DNA of 12,284 nt. Origin: Terrimesophilobacter sp039923755 (GTDB taxonomy: Bacteria; Actinomycetota; Actinomycetes; Actinomycetales; Microbacteriaceae). Shown piece by piece: positions 6,661 through 12,284 of the stretch (positions are counted from its first letter, which is position 1; each line of letters begins with the position of its first letter). The DNA lies in the NCBI GenBank assembly GCA_039923755.1, contig JBDTCD010000141.1, forward strand, positions 1-12,284, written 5' to 3'. The notes under the pieces were generated by a model. That model was not told the origin of the DNA and did not search any database. It saw only the letters and a list, made by a program, of their open reading frames with translations. Both the position numbers and the translations under genes were made by a program.

Positions 6661-8145
6661 ATGACCCAGATCTCTACCCTTTTCGGGACACTGGCGTTCG
6701 CCGTATCGTTCGCCGGATCATGGATCCCATCGTTGTGGGGCGATGAGGCCGCCAGCGTGATGTCCGCAGAGCGGCCGCTTTCCACCCTGTTCCCGATGCT
6801 GCAACATGTCGATGCAGTACATGGGACCTACTACCTTTTGCTGCACTTCTGGATCGACCTCTTCGGAGCCTCCCCGCTGTCGGTGAGGTTTCCCAGTGCG
6901 GTTATCACCGGAATTGCCTGCGGCGGAACGATAGTGCTCGCAAACATCCTTTTCTCCCGTCGGATCGCGGTAATCACCGGTATCGTCTGTGTCCTCCTTC
7001 CTCGGTTCACCTATATGGGTTCGGAAGCGCGCTCCTATGCCCTGTCGGCGGCTGTTGCGGTCTGGTTGACGGTCCTCTTTGTGATGTTGGTGGCAACGCG
7101 ATCACGGAGAGCCTCACTGTGGGTTCTCTACGGAGTCGGGGTCGCGGTCGGCATCTACGTTTTCCTCTACCTTGCGTTGCTGTTGCTCGTTCATGGAGCG
7201 TATTTCCTGGTTGTTCGTCGCGAGGAGCGGCAGTGGAGGCGTTGGTTCAGGGCGACGGTGTTTGGTGTCGTCCTGGCCGGTCCGGTGATCGGTTTTGGCA
7301 TCGCAGAACGCAATCAGATAGCTTTTCTCGCCCACCGGTCACCAGCGACGTTCTCTACCGTCCTCGTCGGTCAGTGGTTCGACACGGTCTGGCTCGCATC
7401 ACTGTGTTGGGGGCTCATCGTGTTCGGCTGTGTTGCAACGGTGCTCGCACTACGGAAACGGTCCACGCTCACGGCCGGTCGCACCTTTCACGTCCAGAAC
7501 ACCAACCCACGCGGAATGGTGTTCATTCTCGTGTGGTGCATCCTCCCTACGACGCTGCTTCTGGCTGCCAACGCCGTCGTGCTTCCGTCCTACTCGAATC
7601 GTTACCTTTCGTTCTGCGCACCAGCAGTCGCGATTCTCCTTGCGATAGGAGTCGCGGCGCTTCCCCGATTCTGGATGCAGGTGGCAGCGCTCCTGGCCTT
7701 CGTCGCCCTCGCCATCCCCGGGTACATCGCAGAGCGAACTGAGTTCGGTAAGCCGGGTGGAAGCGACTGGGCCGTGGTGTCAGCGATTATTGCGCAGAAA
7801 GCGATGCCCGGTGACGCCATCGTCTTTGACAACGGCGTTAAGCCGTCCTGGCGGCCGCGACTGGCCATGCACCTTTATCCAGCCGACTACACGGCAGTCG
7901 ACGACATCGCCCTGAAGACACCGTACGAGCGCACGGCTGATCTGTGGGACGAGGTCTACCCGATTCAGGACATCACGGATCGCCTCGTGGGCATATCGCG
8001 AGTGTGGTCGCTGGAGACCACCGTGTCCGATAGCACATCGGTTACCTCGGATCTCCACGTGTTGGAGCGAAATGGCTTCACTGTCGAGCAGGTTATCCCT
8101 GTCCACCGCACCATCATTTACGAACTCGTCAGGAGCAGGTCATGA
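6661..8145 (+). CDS. GT-C type membrane glycosyltransferase (GT39/PMT-like, probable mannosyltransferase)
   Basis: A 494-residue polytopic protein with about ten membrane segments between residues 6 and 355 and a hydrophilic C-terminal part (about 360-494). WGDEA with D28-E29 in the first outer loop is the acidic catalytic motif typical of GT-C enzymes that use polyprenyl-phosphate sugars. SEARSYAL (121-128) and NRYLSF (313-318) recur in the actinobacterial relatives. Such enzymes transfer a sugar from a lipid carrier to an acceptor outside the membrane; mannose is inferred from the neighbouring GT2 gene. The ATG at 6661 is preferred because the protein then begins just before the first helix; an in-frame GTG at 6592 would add 23 polar residues. 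Neither has a good ribosome site. The stop overlaps the next gene in ATGA. The acceptor, protein or glycolipid, is unknown. Confidence 0.85.
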   Translation: MTQISTLFGTLAFAVSFAGSWIPSLWGDEAASVMSAERPLSTLFPMLQHVDAVHGTYYLLLHFWIDLFGASPLSVRFPSAVITGIACGGTIVLANILFSRRIAVITGIVCVLLPRFTYMGSEARSYALSAAVAVWLTVLFVMLVATRSRRASLWVLYGVGVAVGIYVFLYLALLLLVHGAYFLVVRREERQWRRWFRATVFGVVLAGPVIGFGIAERNQIAFLAHRSPATFSTVLVGQWFDTVWLASLCWGLIVFGCVATVLALRKRSTLTAGRTFHVQNTNPRGMVFILVWCILPTTLLLAANAVVLPSYSNRYLSFCAPAVAILLAIGVAALPRFWMQVAALLAFVALAIPGYIAERTEFGKPGGSDWAVVSAIIAQKAMPGDAIVFDNGVKPSWRPRLAMHLYPADYTAVDDIALKTPYERTADLWDEVYPIQDITDRLVGISRVWSLETTVSDSTSVTSDLHVLERNGFTVEQVIPVHRTIIYELVRSRS

Positions 8146-8915
8146 CCAGCACGCTCGTCATTATCCCCACGTACAACGAACGGGAGAACCTTGCAGCCAT
8201 CGCCGCTCGAGTCCTTGCCCAGGACGACGTGGACCTCTTGGTGGTTGACGACAATTCTCCGGATGGTACCGGCCACATCGCCGACACGCTGGTGGCACGT
8301 GATTCTCGGGTTCACGTACTACATCGGGCAGGTAAGGAGGGTCTGGGGGCCGCCTATCGTGCAGGGTTTGCGTGGGGGCTCGATCGTGGGTACGACATTC
8401 TCGTTGAGCTTGACGGAGACGGATCTCACCAGCCAGAAGAGCTGGATCGGCTGCGTGAGCGCCTGGTGGATGCTGACGTCGTGATGGGTTCGCGATGGGT
8501 TCCCGGCGGCTCGGTGGTCAACTGGCCGTGGCGTCGAGAAGCGTTGTCGCGTGCGGGAAGCTGGTATGCCCGCCTTGCGCTCGGCCTCCCCTTCCGGGAT
8601 GTGACGGGCGGATATCGGGCTTTCTCCGCCGACGCGCTGCGACGGGTGAAATTTGAGGAGGTAGTCAGTCAGGGTTACTGCTTTCAAGTTGACATGCTGC
8701 TTCGGTCCTGGCGGGCGGGACTGACCGTCGTCGAAGCGCCAATCACGTTCGTGGAACGGGAGCTTGGCTATTCGAAGATGAGCGGGCGGATCGTCATCGA
8801 GGCAATGCTTCGCGTGACCTGGTGGGGCGTGATAGGGCTGCCTCGGCGCATCACCCAGCTGGGCAGGGCACCGCAGGTGGACAACTCACCAAGAAGAACC
8901 GCACATGTTTCGTGA
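8142..8915 (+). CDS. GT2 polyprenyl-phosphate mannose synthase (Ppm/DPM1-like)
   Basis: A 257-residue GT2 glycosyltransferase of the dolichyl-phosphate mannose synthase type without a membrane-helix tail. Motifs: IPTYNERENL (8-17), nucleotide-binding DDNSPDGT (36-43), the metal/donor motif ELDGDGSH with D91 and D93, GSRWVPGG (116-123), TGGYRAF (155-161), and VERELGYSKMS (204-214), which is highly characteristic of these synthases. The family makes polyprenyl-P-mannose from a nucleotide sugar and the lipid carrier on the cytosolic face. Its product is the expected donor of the GT-C enzyme encoded just upstream. AGGAG at 8131-8135, 6 nt before the ATG, supports the start, and the ATGA overlap suggests coupled translation. 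In mycobacteria this domain is often fused to, or paired with, an acyltransferase; none is seen here. Glucose or another hexose cannot be ruled out as the sugar. Confidence 0.9.
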   Translation: MTSTLVIIPTYNERENLAAIAARVLAQDDVDLLVVDDNSPDGTGHIADTLVARDSRVHVLHRAGKEGLGAAYRAGFAWGLDRGYDILVELDGDGSHQPEELDRLRERLVDADVVMGSRWVPGGSVVNWPWRREALSRAGSWYARLALGLPFRDVTGGYRAFSADALRRVKFEEVVSQGYCFQVDMLLRSWRAGLTVVEAPITFVERELGYSKMSGRIVIEAMLRVTWWGVIGLPRRITQLGRAPQVDNSPRRTAHVS

Positions 8916-9396
8916 TCGAGGGTTACCGCTCGTGAGGGAGCTGGCCAAGTTCGGTGTGGTAGGCGGCATTGGCTTCGTAGTGGATGTTTCCGTGTTCAAC
9001 ATCCTGCGCCTTGGCCTCTTCTCTCCTTCGGCGATGCACGGTGGACCAGTCATGGCGAAACTCATCTCAACCTCGCTCGCCATCGCGGTCAATTGGGCGG
9101 GAAACCGGCTCTGGACGTTCCGGGACCGCCGTGGAACGAACGTGGTTCGGGAGGGAGTCGAATTCGCCATCGCGAGTATCGCCGGTTTGCTGATCTCCGT
9201 TGCCTGCCTTTGGTTGTCCCACTACGTGCTCGGACTCACCACCGTCCTCGACGACAACATCTCGTCCAACGTCATCGGGTTGGCGATCGGCACTGCCGTG
9301 AGATTCGCTCTCTATCGCTGGTGGGTATTTGGCGACCGCGCAGCTATATCGGAACGCCCGTCAGTGTCGCCGCAGAAGGTCGATGCGAGCCTGTAG
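8905..9396 (+). CDS. GtrA-family membrane protein (putative lipid-linked sugar translocase)
   Basis: A 163-residue protein with four membrane segments (about 15-36, 48-66, 86-108, 119-138) and GtrA signatures: FGVVGGIGFVVD (16-27), NRLWTFRD (67-74) and RFALYRWWVFGD (133-144). GtrA proteins are thought to flip polyprenyl-phosphate sugars across the membrane in O-antigen and related glycosylation systems; direct biochemical proof is limited. The start at 8905 lies within the end of the preceding gene (11-bp overlap) with only a weak AAGAAG ribosome site, so it is probably translated by coupling. The C-terminal tail (about 145-163) is polar. It is the last gene of the three-gene operon; an 86-bp gap then leads to a convergent gene. 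Confidence 0.92.
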   Translation: MFRDRGLPLVRELAKFGVVGGIGFVVDVSVFNILRLGLFSPSAMHGGPVMAKLISTSLAIAVNWAGNRLWTFRDRRGTNVVREGVEFAIASIAGLLISVACLWLSHYVLGLTTVLDDNISSNVIGLAIGTAVRFALYRWWVFGDRAAISERPSVSPQKVDASL

Positions 9397-9482
9397 CTGT
9401 TGTGTTGTACCGACTCCCGCACCTGGGTAAGCCGCCTGCCGGGTCTAGAGCCGTGCGAGCAATCTTGACAAGACGCTACCGG
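9397..9482. other. Convergent intergenic gap without a clear terminator
   Basis: This 86-bp spacer lies between gtrA (+) and the glsB-like gene (-). It holds two small palindromes, GGGTCTAGAGCC (9441-9452, one mismatched pair) and CTTGACAAG (9464-9472), neither followed by a T run. I cannot support a terminator here, although two converging transcripts end in it. Confidence 0.4.
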
Positions 9483-9752
9483 TTATGCCCTCCTGGACCG
9501 ACCGCGCGTCAGGAAACCCCACACCAGAAGGACGACAATGGCTCCGACGATAGCGATGAGCCAGGACTGGATCGACCAGAAATCGTCGTAGCCGATGTGG
9601 AAGATAAGCCCGGCGAGCCAGCCACCGATGAGTGCCCCGATCAATCCGAGGATGAGGGTTGCGATCCAGCCACCGCCCTGCTTGCCAGGGAGAATCAACT
9701 TCGCGATGGCGCCGGCAATGAGTCCGAGGATAATGAAGGAAAACCAGCCCAT
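9483..9752 (-). CDS. GlsB/YeaQ/YmgE-family small membrane protein
   Basis: An 89-residue, glycine-rich hydrophobic protein with three membrane segments (about 3-21, 28-51, 61-80) and the family pattern: IAGAIAKLILPGKQGGGW near the start, then LGLIGALIGGWLAG, and a short basic tail (RGRSRR). The family (transglycosylase-associated) is often annotated as general-stress membrane protein; in enterococci GlsB contributes to bile-stress tolerance. Its molecular role is not established. The start is set by GGAGG (complement of 9758-9762) placed 5 nt before the ATG; a much longer reading from 10004 would run through the divergent promoter region and the neighbour's coding strand and is not credible. 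It diverges from the SGNH hydrolase gene. Confidence 0.9.
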   Translation of the reverse strand: MGWFSFIILGLIAGAIAKLILPGKQGGGWIATLILGLIGALIGGWLAGLIFHIGYDDFWSIQSWLIAIVGAIVVLLVWGFLTRGRSRRA

Positions 9753-9814
9753 GAGGACCTCCGTGTTGATCGTGTACTGCCTCCGCGGATCGGCGGCCTG
9801 ACTCAAGCTTGGCA

Positions 9815-9834
9815 TGTCCCCCGATTGGGGGGCA
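9815..9834. repeat. Strong inverted repeat C5-GATT-G5, candidate operator or hairpin
   Basis: CCCCC (9818-9822) and GGGGG (9827-9831) flank a GATT spacer, and pairing extends outward through a T-G wobble, G-C and T-A. It stands in the 153-bp divergent region between the glsB-like and SGNH genes, 62 bp before the former's start and 32 bp before the SGNH mini-ORF. No T tract follows, so a regulator binding site is more likely than a terminator. G-tract/C-tract operators are known for CsoR-type metal repressors, but none is encoded here, so the link is only a suggestion. Confidence 0.4.
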
Positions 9835-9854
9835 AGTGCACATTGTATGACGGG

Positions 9855-9860
9855 TACGGT
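9855..9860 (+). promoter_or_regulatory. Putative -10 box (TACGGT) before the SGNH hydrolase mini-ORF
   Basis: TACGGT matches TANNNT and lies exactly 6 nt before the GTG at 9867, repeating the leaderless geometry seen at the SRAP and response regulator genes. Transcription starting at this GTG would leave a 39-nt leader before the SGNH gene's ATG. No convincing -35 is seen. Confidence 0.4.
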
Positions 9861-9866
9861 CAGAGA

Positions 9867-9905
9867 GTGAGTGTTGTGACCGAAGTGGGAGCGAGGCTGT
9901 CTTGA
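9867..9905 (+). CDS. Possible 12-codon leaderless leader ORF in frame with the SGNH gene
   Basis: GTG at 9867 opens a frame encoding MSVVTEVGARLS and ends in TGA at 9903-9905, directly abutting the SGNH ATG at 9906 (TGAATG). It is in the same frame as the SGNH gene, so it may be a leader peptide coupled to it, or the remains of a longer N-terminus cut by a stop codon. It is not conserved-looking and has no known motif. It may also be chance, because the frame is short. Confidence 0.25.
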   Translation: MSVVTEVGARLS

Positions 9906-10688
9906 ATGATGGATCAGGAACATCCGTGGTCGCGATACGTCGCGCTCGGAGACTCGTTCACTGAAGGGATCGGCGACCCCGAGCCTCGCAGTATGGGTGG
10001 CCATCGCGGCTGGGCGGACCGTGTCGCCGAAGTGCTCGCGTCAAAGACCGATAATTTTGCCTACGCAAACCTGGCCATTCGAGGCCGCCTGCTTCAACAG
10101 ATCCTCGATGAGCAGATCGAACCTGCGCTTGCGCTGCGCCCCGACCTTGTGACGATCTCTGCCGGAGGCAATGACATTATTCGACCTGGCACCGACCCCG
10201 ATGACATCGCGGATCGCCTCGAAGATGCCATACGACAACTGCGCTCCGCTGGGGCCACCGTCGTACTGTTCAATGGCCCCGATATCGGCATGACACCCGT
10301 TCTGCGCCGCTCACGAGGCAAGGTCGCCATCTACAACGAGAACCTGCGCGCCATTGCGCAACGGCACGATGCGATCATTGCCGACATGTGGGCGCTTCGA
10401 GCGCTTCGAGACCCGCGGATGTGGGCACCGGATCGGCTGCACTTCTCCCCCATCGGGCACCACACGATTGCGCTGATGGTGCTGGAGTCGTTGGGAGTCG
10501 ACAACGATCTCGAGCCAAACCTACCCGAACCGATGCCAGCGACCACGTGGCGTCACGCACGGGTCGAGGACATCGGCTGGGCGCGCGAATACCTTGTTCC
10601 GTGGGTCGTGAGGCGAATCCGACACCAATCCTCGGGAGACGGAATCACCCCTAAGAGACCTGAGCCAACCGGCCTCGACGGTAAATAA
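9906..10688 (+). CDS. SGNH/GDSL-family hydrolase (cytosolic esterase-like)
   Basis: A 260-residue protein with all four SGNH blocks: GDSFTEG with nucleophile S17, block II Gly at G60 (IRG), GGND with N89 (87-90), and the DRLH motif with D176 and H179 completing the triad. The family hydrolyses esters of lipids, carbohydrates or small acyl compounds. There is no signal peptide or membrane helix, so it should act in the cytosol. After the catalytic domain a tail (about 215-250) contains WAREYLVPWVVRR and SSGDGITPKRP, an ending I recognise from actinobacterial SGNH proteins but cannot assign a role. GAGG at 9893-9896, 9 nt before the ATG at 9906, supports the start; a second ATG follows immediately. 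A perfect 9-bp tandem repeat (10392-10409) encodes ALRALR. It converges on the desaturase gene with a 12-bp gap. Substrate unknown. Confidence 0.92.
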   Translation: MMDQEHPWSRYVALGDSFTEGIGDPEPRSMGGHRGWADRVAEVLASKTDNFAYANLAIRGRLLQQILDEQIEPALALRPDLVTISAGGNDIIRPGTDPDDIADRLEDAIRQLRSAGATVVLFNGPDIGMTPVLRRSRGKVAIYNENLRAIAQRHDAIIADMWALRALRDPRMWAPDRLHFSPIGHHTIALMVLESLGVDNDLEPNLPEPMPATTWRHARVEDIGWAREYLVPWVVRRIRHQSSGDGITPKRPEPTGLDGK

Positions 10689-10700
10689 CGAAACGAAACC

Positions 10701-11801
10701 CTAACGGCCGAACTGTGTGGCAGCAGGGCAGTCGAATGGGTCGCCGCCCGCGGCAAGTCCTACCCGGTTGAGGTAGCGGATCACGATGCCGTAAGACTCA
10801 AAGATTGTCGTCTGCGTGTAGGCGATGTTGTGTGTCTCGCAGTATTCGCGCGCAATTTCCGCCGCCCTGGCCAGGTGTGGCCGCGGCATGTTCGGGAACA
10901 GGTGATGTTCGATCTGATAGTTGAGGCCACCCATGAAGGAGTCCATGAACCAGCCACCCTTGATGTTTCGCGAGGTGAGCACCTGACGCTGGAGGAAGTC
11001 GACTTTGCTGTCGTGCGGGAGAATCGGCATTCCCTTGTGATTCGGCGCGAAGGACGCCCCCATGTACAGGCCGAAGACACCCAGTTGCACTCCCAGGAAG
11101 GCGAACGCCATCCCGACCGGAAGGGCCAGGAAAATGATGGTGACATACGCTCCAACTCGCGACAGGATCATCGTGAGTTCTACCCAGCGCTTGTCGACCT
11201 TTGCGCGGCCAAAGACGGTGCGGAATCCGTGAATGTGCAGGTTGATTCCCTCGAGCAGCAAAGCGGGAAAGAACAGGTATCCCTGGTGCCGCGTCGCCCA
11301 GGCATACAACCCTTTCGCCTTCGCGGCGTCTTCCTCGGTGAAAGAGACGAAGTCGCGCTCAATATCAGGGTCTTTACCGAGAATATTGGGGTTGGCGTGG
11401 TGTCGACTGTGCTTCGTCATCCACCAGGAATAGCTGATACCGACGAACAGGTTCGCGAGTGTGCGGCCGGCGAGGTCATTCATGGGGCCGGAGGTGAATA
11501 CCGTGCGGTGGGAGGCCTCGTGGGCAAGGAATGCGTACTGGGTCAGGATGATGCCGAGTGCGCCAGCCATGAGCAACTGGAACCAGCTCTCGCCGAGGAG
11601 AACGATTCCGGTGATCGTGCCGCCGAGCGCGAGGGTGATGATGCTGAACACCATCCAGTAGAACCCTGTCCTGCGGCGCAGGAGCCCACCATCACGTACC
11701 GTGCGCAGGAGCGCGGAATACGCTGTCGTGGGATGCTCTCCGTTGCCACCTGGACGAGTCTTCGTGAAGGTGATGATGGGAGCGGCGGACGATGTGGACA
11801 C
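10701..11801 (-). CDS. Membrane fatty acid desaturase (acyl-lipid/acyl-CoA type)
   Basis: A 366-residue non-haem di-iron desaturase with the three histidine boxes: HEASH (94-98), HSRHH (131-135) and QIEHH (296-300). Hydrophobic pairs near 46-70, 75-92, 205-232 and 233-252 place the boxes on the cytosolic side. The enzyme introduces a cis double bond in fatty acyl chains using O2 and an electron donor; it affects membrane fluidity. QIEHH, with Gln in the third box, is typical of front-end/delta-6-like desaturases, but there is no fused cytochrome b5, as usual in actinobacterial homologues (linoleoyl-CoA desaturase type). Regiospecificity cannot be read from sequence. Start: GTG at 11799-11801 with GAGG 4 nt upstream. 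No ferredoxin or reductase gene lies nearby in the window, so electrons must come from elsewhere. Confidence 0.94.
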   Translation of the reverse strand: MSTSSAAPIITFTKTRPGGNGEHPTTAYSALLRTVRDGGLLRRRTGFYWMVFSIITLALGGTITGIVLLGESWFQLLMAGALGIILTQYAFLAHEASHRTVFTSGPMNDLAGRTLANLFVGISYSWWMTKHSRHHANPNILGKDPDIERDFVSFTEEDAAKAKGLYAWATRHQGYLFFPALLLEGINLHIHGFRTVFGRAKVDKRWVELTMILSRVGAYVTIIFLALPVGMAFAFLGVQLGVFGLYMGASFAPNHKGMPILPHDSKVDFLQRQVLTSRNIKGGWFMDSFMGGLNYQIEHHLFPNMPRPHLARAAEIAREYCETHNIAYTQTTIFESYGIVIRYLNRVGLAAGGDPFDCPAATQFGR

Positions 11802-11851
11802 AGTACCTCACTTCGGGGTGACTTCCCGGTCGCAGTAGCGAGTGAGATGCC

Positions 11852-11867
11852 TCGACAATTAAGTCGA
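11852..11867. promoter_or_regulatory. Inverted repeat TCGAC-AATTAA-GTCGA upstream of the desaturase
   Basis: Perfect 5-bp arms flank an AT-only 6-bp core, 50 bp upstream of the desaturase GTG. The location and form suit a dimeric regulator site overlapping the promoter. The rest of the 126-bp gap (11802-11927) holds the ribosome site of the desaturase but no convincing -35/-10 pair or terminator for the gene on its right. Confidence 0.3.
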
Positions 11868-11927
11868 CTCTACGGCACGCCCGCAGGGAATCCGCCCAGG
11901 CTGGCGAATTCTCAGCCGCCGCGAATT

Positions 11928-12284
11928 TCAACCAAACGGATGTGTGAGCCGCCACCACGGTCCTGGGTCGGAGAGAGCCCCTTCCAGCGCGAGAGGAATA
12001 GTGACGGTCGACGGGCCCGAGGTGAACGTCACCGAACCAACCCTCTGCCCCGGTCGGCCATTGCGAACCGGGCCTGAGGTGGAGCGGACGGTGACGGCGG
12101 TGCCCGCCCACACCAGCAATGACTCATCCTTTGTGGTCACCGCTTTTGCACTCTGTTCCCACGGGGTCGAATAGTTGTAGAAGGCCTGGCCTGCACGCAC
12201 CAGAGGGAGTTCGCGAAAGCCGGACGATGCGCTGGACAGGAGCTTCTGAACCGCGGCATTGAGACTCGGGTGGTCCTTGCCGCC
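11928..12284 (-). CDS. Probable D-alanyl-D-alanine carboxypeptidase (S11/PBP5-like), C-terminal part, cut by right edge
   Basis: The minus-strand frame is open to the window end, leaving 118 C-terminal residues and the TGA stop. Recognisable pieces are a GGKDHPSLNAAVQKLL stretch, as after the catalytic core in S11 carboxypeptidases, followed by GQAFYNYSTPW, AVTTKDESLLVWAG and a beta-rich end with WWRLTHP before the stop. In actinobacterial members this tail forms a small beta domain behind the penicillin-binding domain. Such enzymes trim the terminal D-Ala of peptidoglycan stem peptides outside the membrane. The catalytic SxxK, SxN and KTG motifs lie beyond the edge, so activity cannot be judged. 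It lies in the same direction as the desaturase, 126 bp upstream of it, and probably belongs to another transcript. The family call rests on the tail alone. Confidence 0.68.
   Translation of the reverse strand, partial: GGKDHPSLNAAVQKLLSSASSGFRELPLVRAGQAFYNYSTPWEQSAKAVTTKDESLLVWAGTAVTVRSTSGPVRNGRPGQRVGSVTFTSGPSTVTIPLALEGALSDPGPWWRLTHPFG

Noticed and set aside
9093..9905. 270-codon plus-strand frame across gtrA, the gap and the glsB-like gene
   Set aside because: It crosses two well-supported genes out of frame. Only its last 12 codons are discussed, as a possible leader ORF.
9753..10004. Longer N-terminus for the GlsB-like protein
   Set aside because: It would run through the divergent promoter region and the SGNH start; a good GGAGG precedes the internal ATG at 9752.
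10392..10409. Perfect 9-bp tandem repeat in the SGNH gene
   Set aside because: Only two copies, in frame (ALRALR), and within a helix-like region; an ordinary small duplication.
10830..12077. 415-codon open frame on the plus strand
   Set aside because: It is antisense to the desaturase with all three histidine boxes and runs on into the carboxypeptidase fragment; its product is highly charged and without motifs.
1..12284. CRISPR arrays, tRNA/rRNA genes, insertion sequences, attachment sites
   Set aside because: I looked for regularly spaced repeats, cloverleaf-like stretches, transposase frames and terminal repeats and found none.

Overview
The window looks like chromosomal DNA from a high-GC Gram-positive bacterium. 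I would place it in Actinobacteria, probably Microbacteriaceae or a close relative. This rests on GC-rich third codon positions, several GTG starts, start codons lying exactly 6 nt after TANNNT boxes (leaderless style), a DnaE2-type polymerase, and a Ppm-like polyprenyl-phosphate mannose synthase. Genus cannot be set from this sequence alone. Genes are tightly packed: no stretch over 300 bases lacks a gene, and I see no tRNA, rRNA, insertion sequence or CRISPR array.

Layout. Bases 1-1994 (+) hold the C-terminal two thirds of an error-prone DNA polymerase (dnaE2), cut by the left edge. It meets a PAP2-type membrane phosphatase (1997-2803, -) tail to tail. A 69-bp divergent promoter region leads to a SRAP-domain (HMCES/YedK) protein (2873-3583) that overlaps a HAD-superfamily hydrolase (3580-4449) by ATGA. 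Next come an OmpR-type response regulator (4466-5158) and its histidine kinase (5158-6528). A 132-bp gap precedes an overlapping trio: a GT-C membrane glycosyltransferase (6661-8145), a polyprenyl-phosphate mannose synthase-like GT2 (8142-8915) and a GtrA-family protein (8905-9396). A GlsB/YeaQ small membrane protein (9483-9752, -) and an SGNH hydrolase (9906-10688, +) diverge from a region with a strong C5/G5 inverted repeat. A membrane fatty acid desaturase (10701-11801, -) follows. The right edge cuts a probable D-alanyl-D-alanine carboxypeptidase (11928-12284, -).

How the genes may work together. The dnaE2 and SRAP genes are separated only by the phosphatase gene, and both belong to families tied to DNA-damage tolerance; the coupled HAD enzyme of unknown substrate is the least explained member. 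The GT-C/GT2/GtrA trio is a complete three-component logic: charge a lipid carrier with a sugar in the cytosol, move it across the membrane, transfer the sugar outside. Its acceptor is unknown, and the two-component system just upstream is a possible but unproven regulator. PAP2, GlsB, the desaturase and the carboxypeptidase all concern the envelope. Nothing here is clearly a wholly new system. The best leads are the SRAP-HAD pair, the glycosylation trio, an in-frame leaderless mini-ORF before the SGNH gene, and a run of eight A in the mutagenic polymerase gene.
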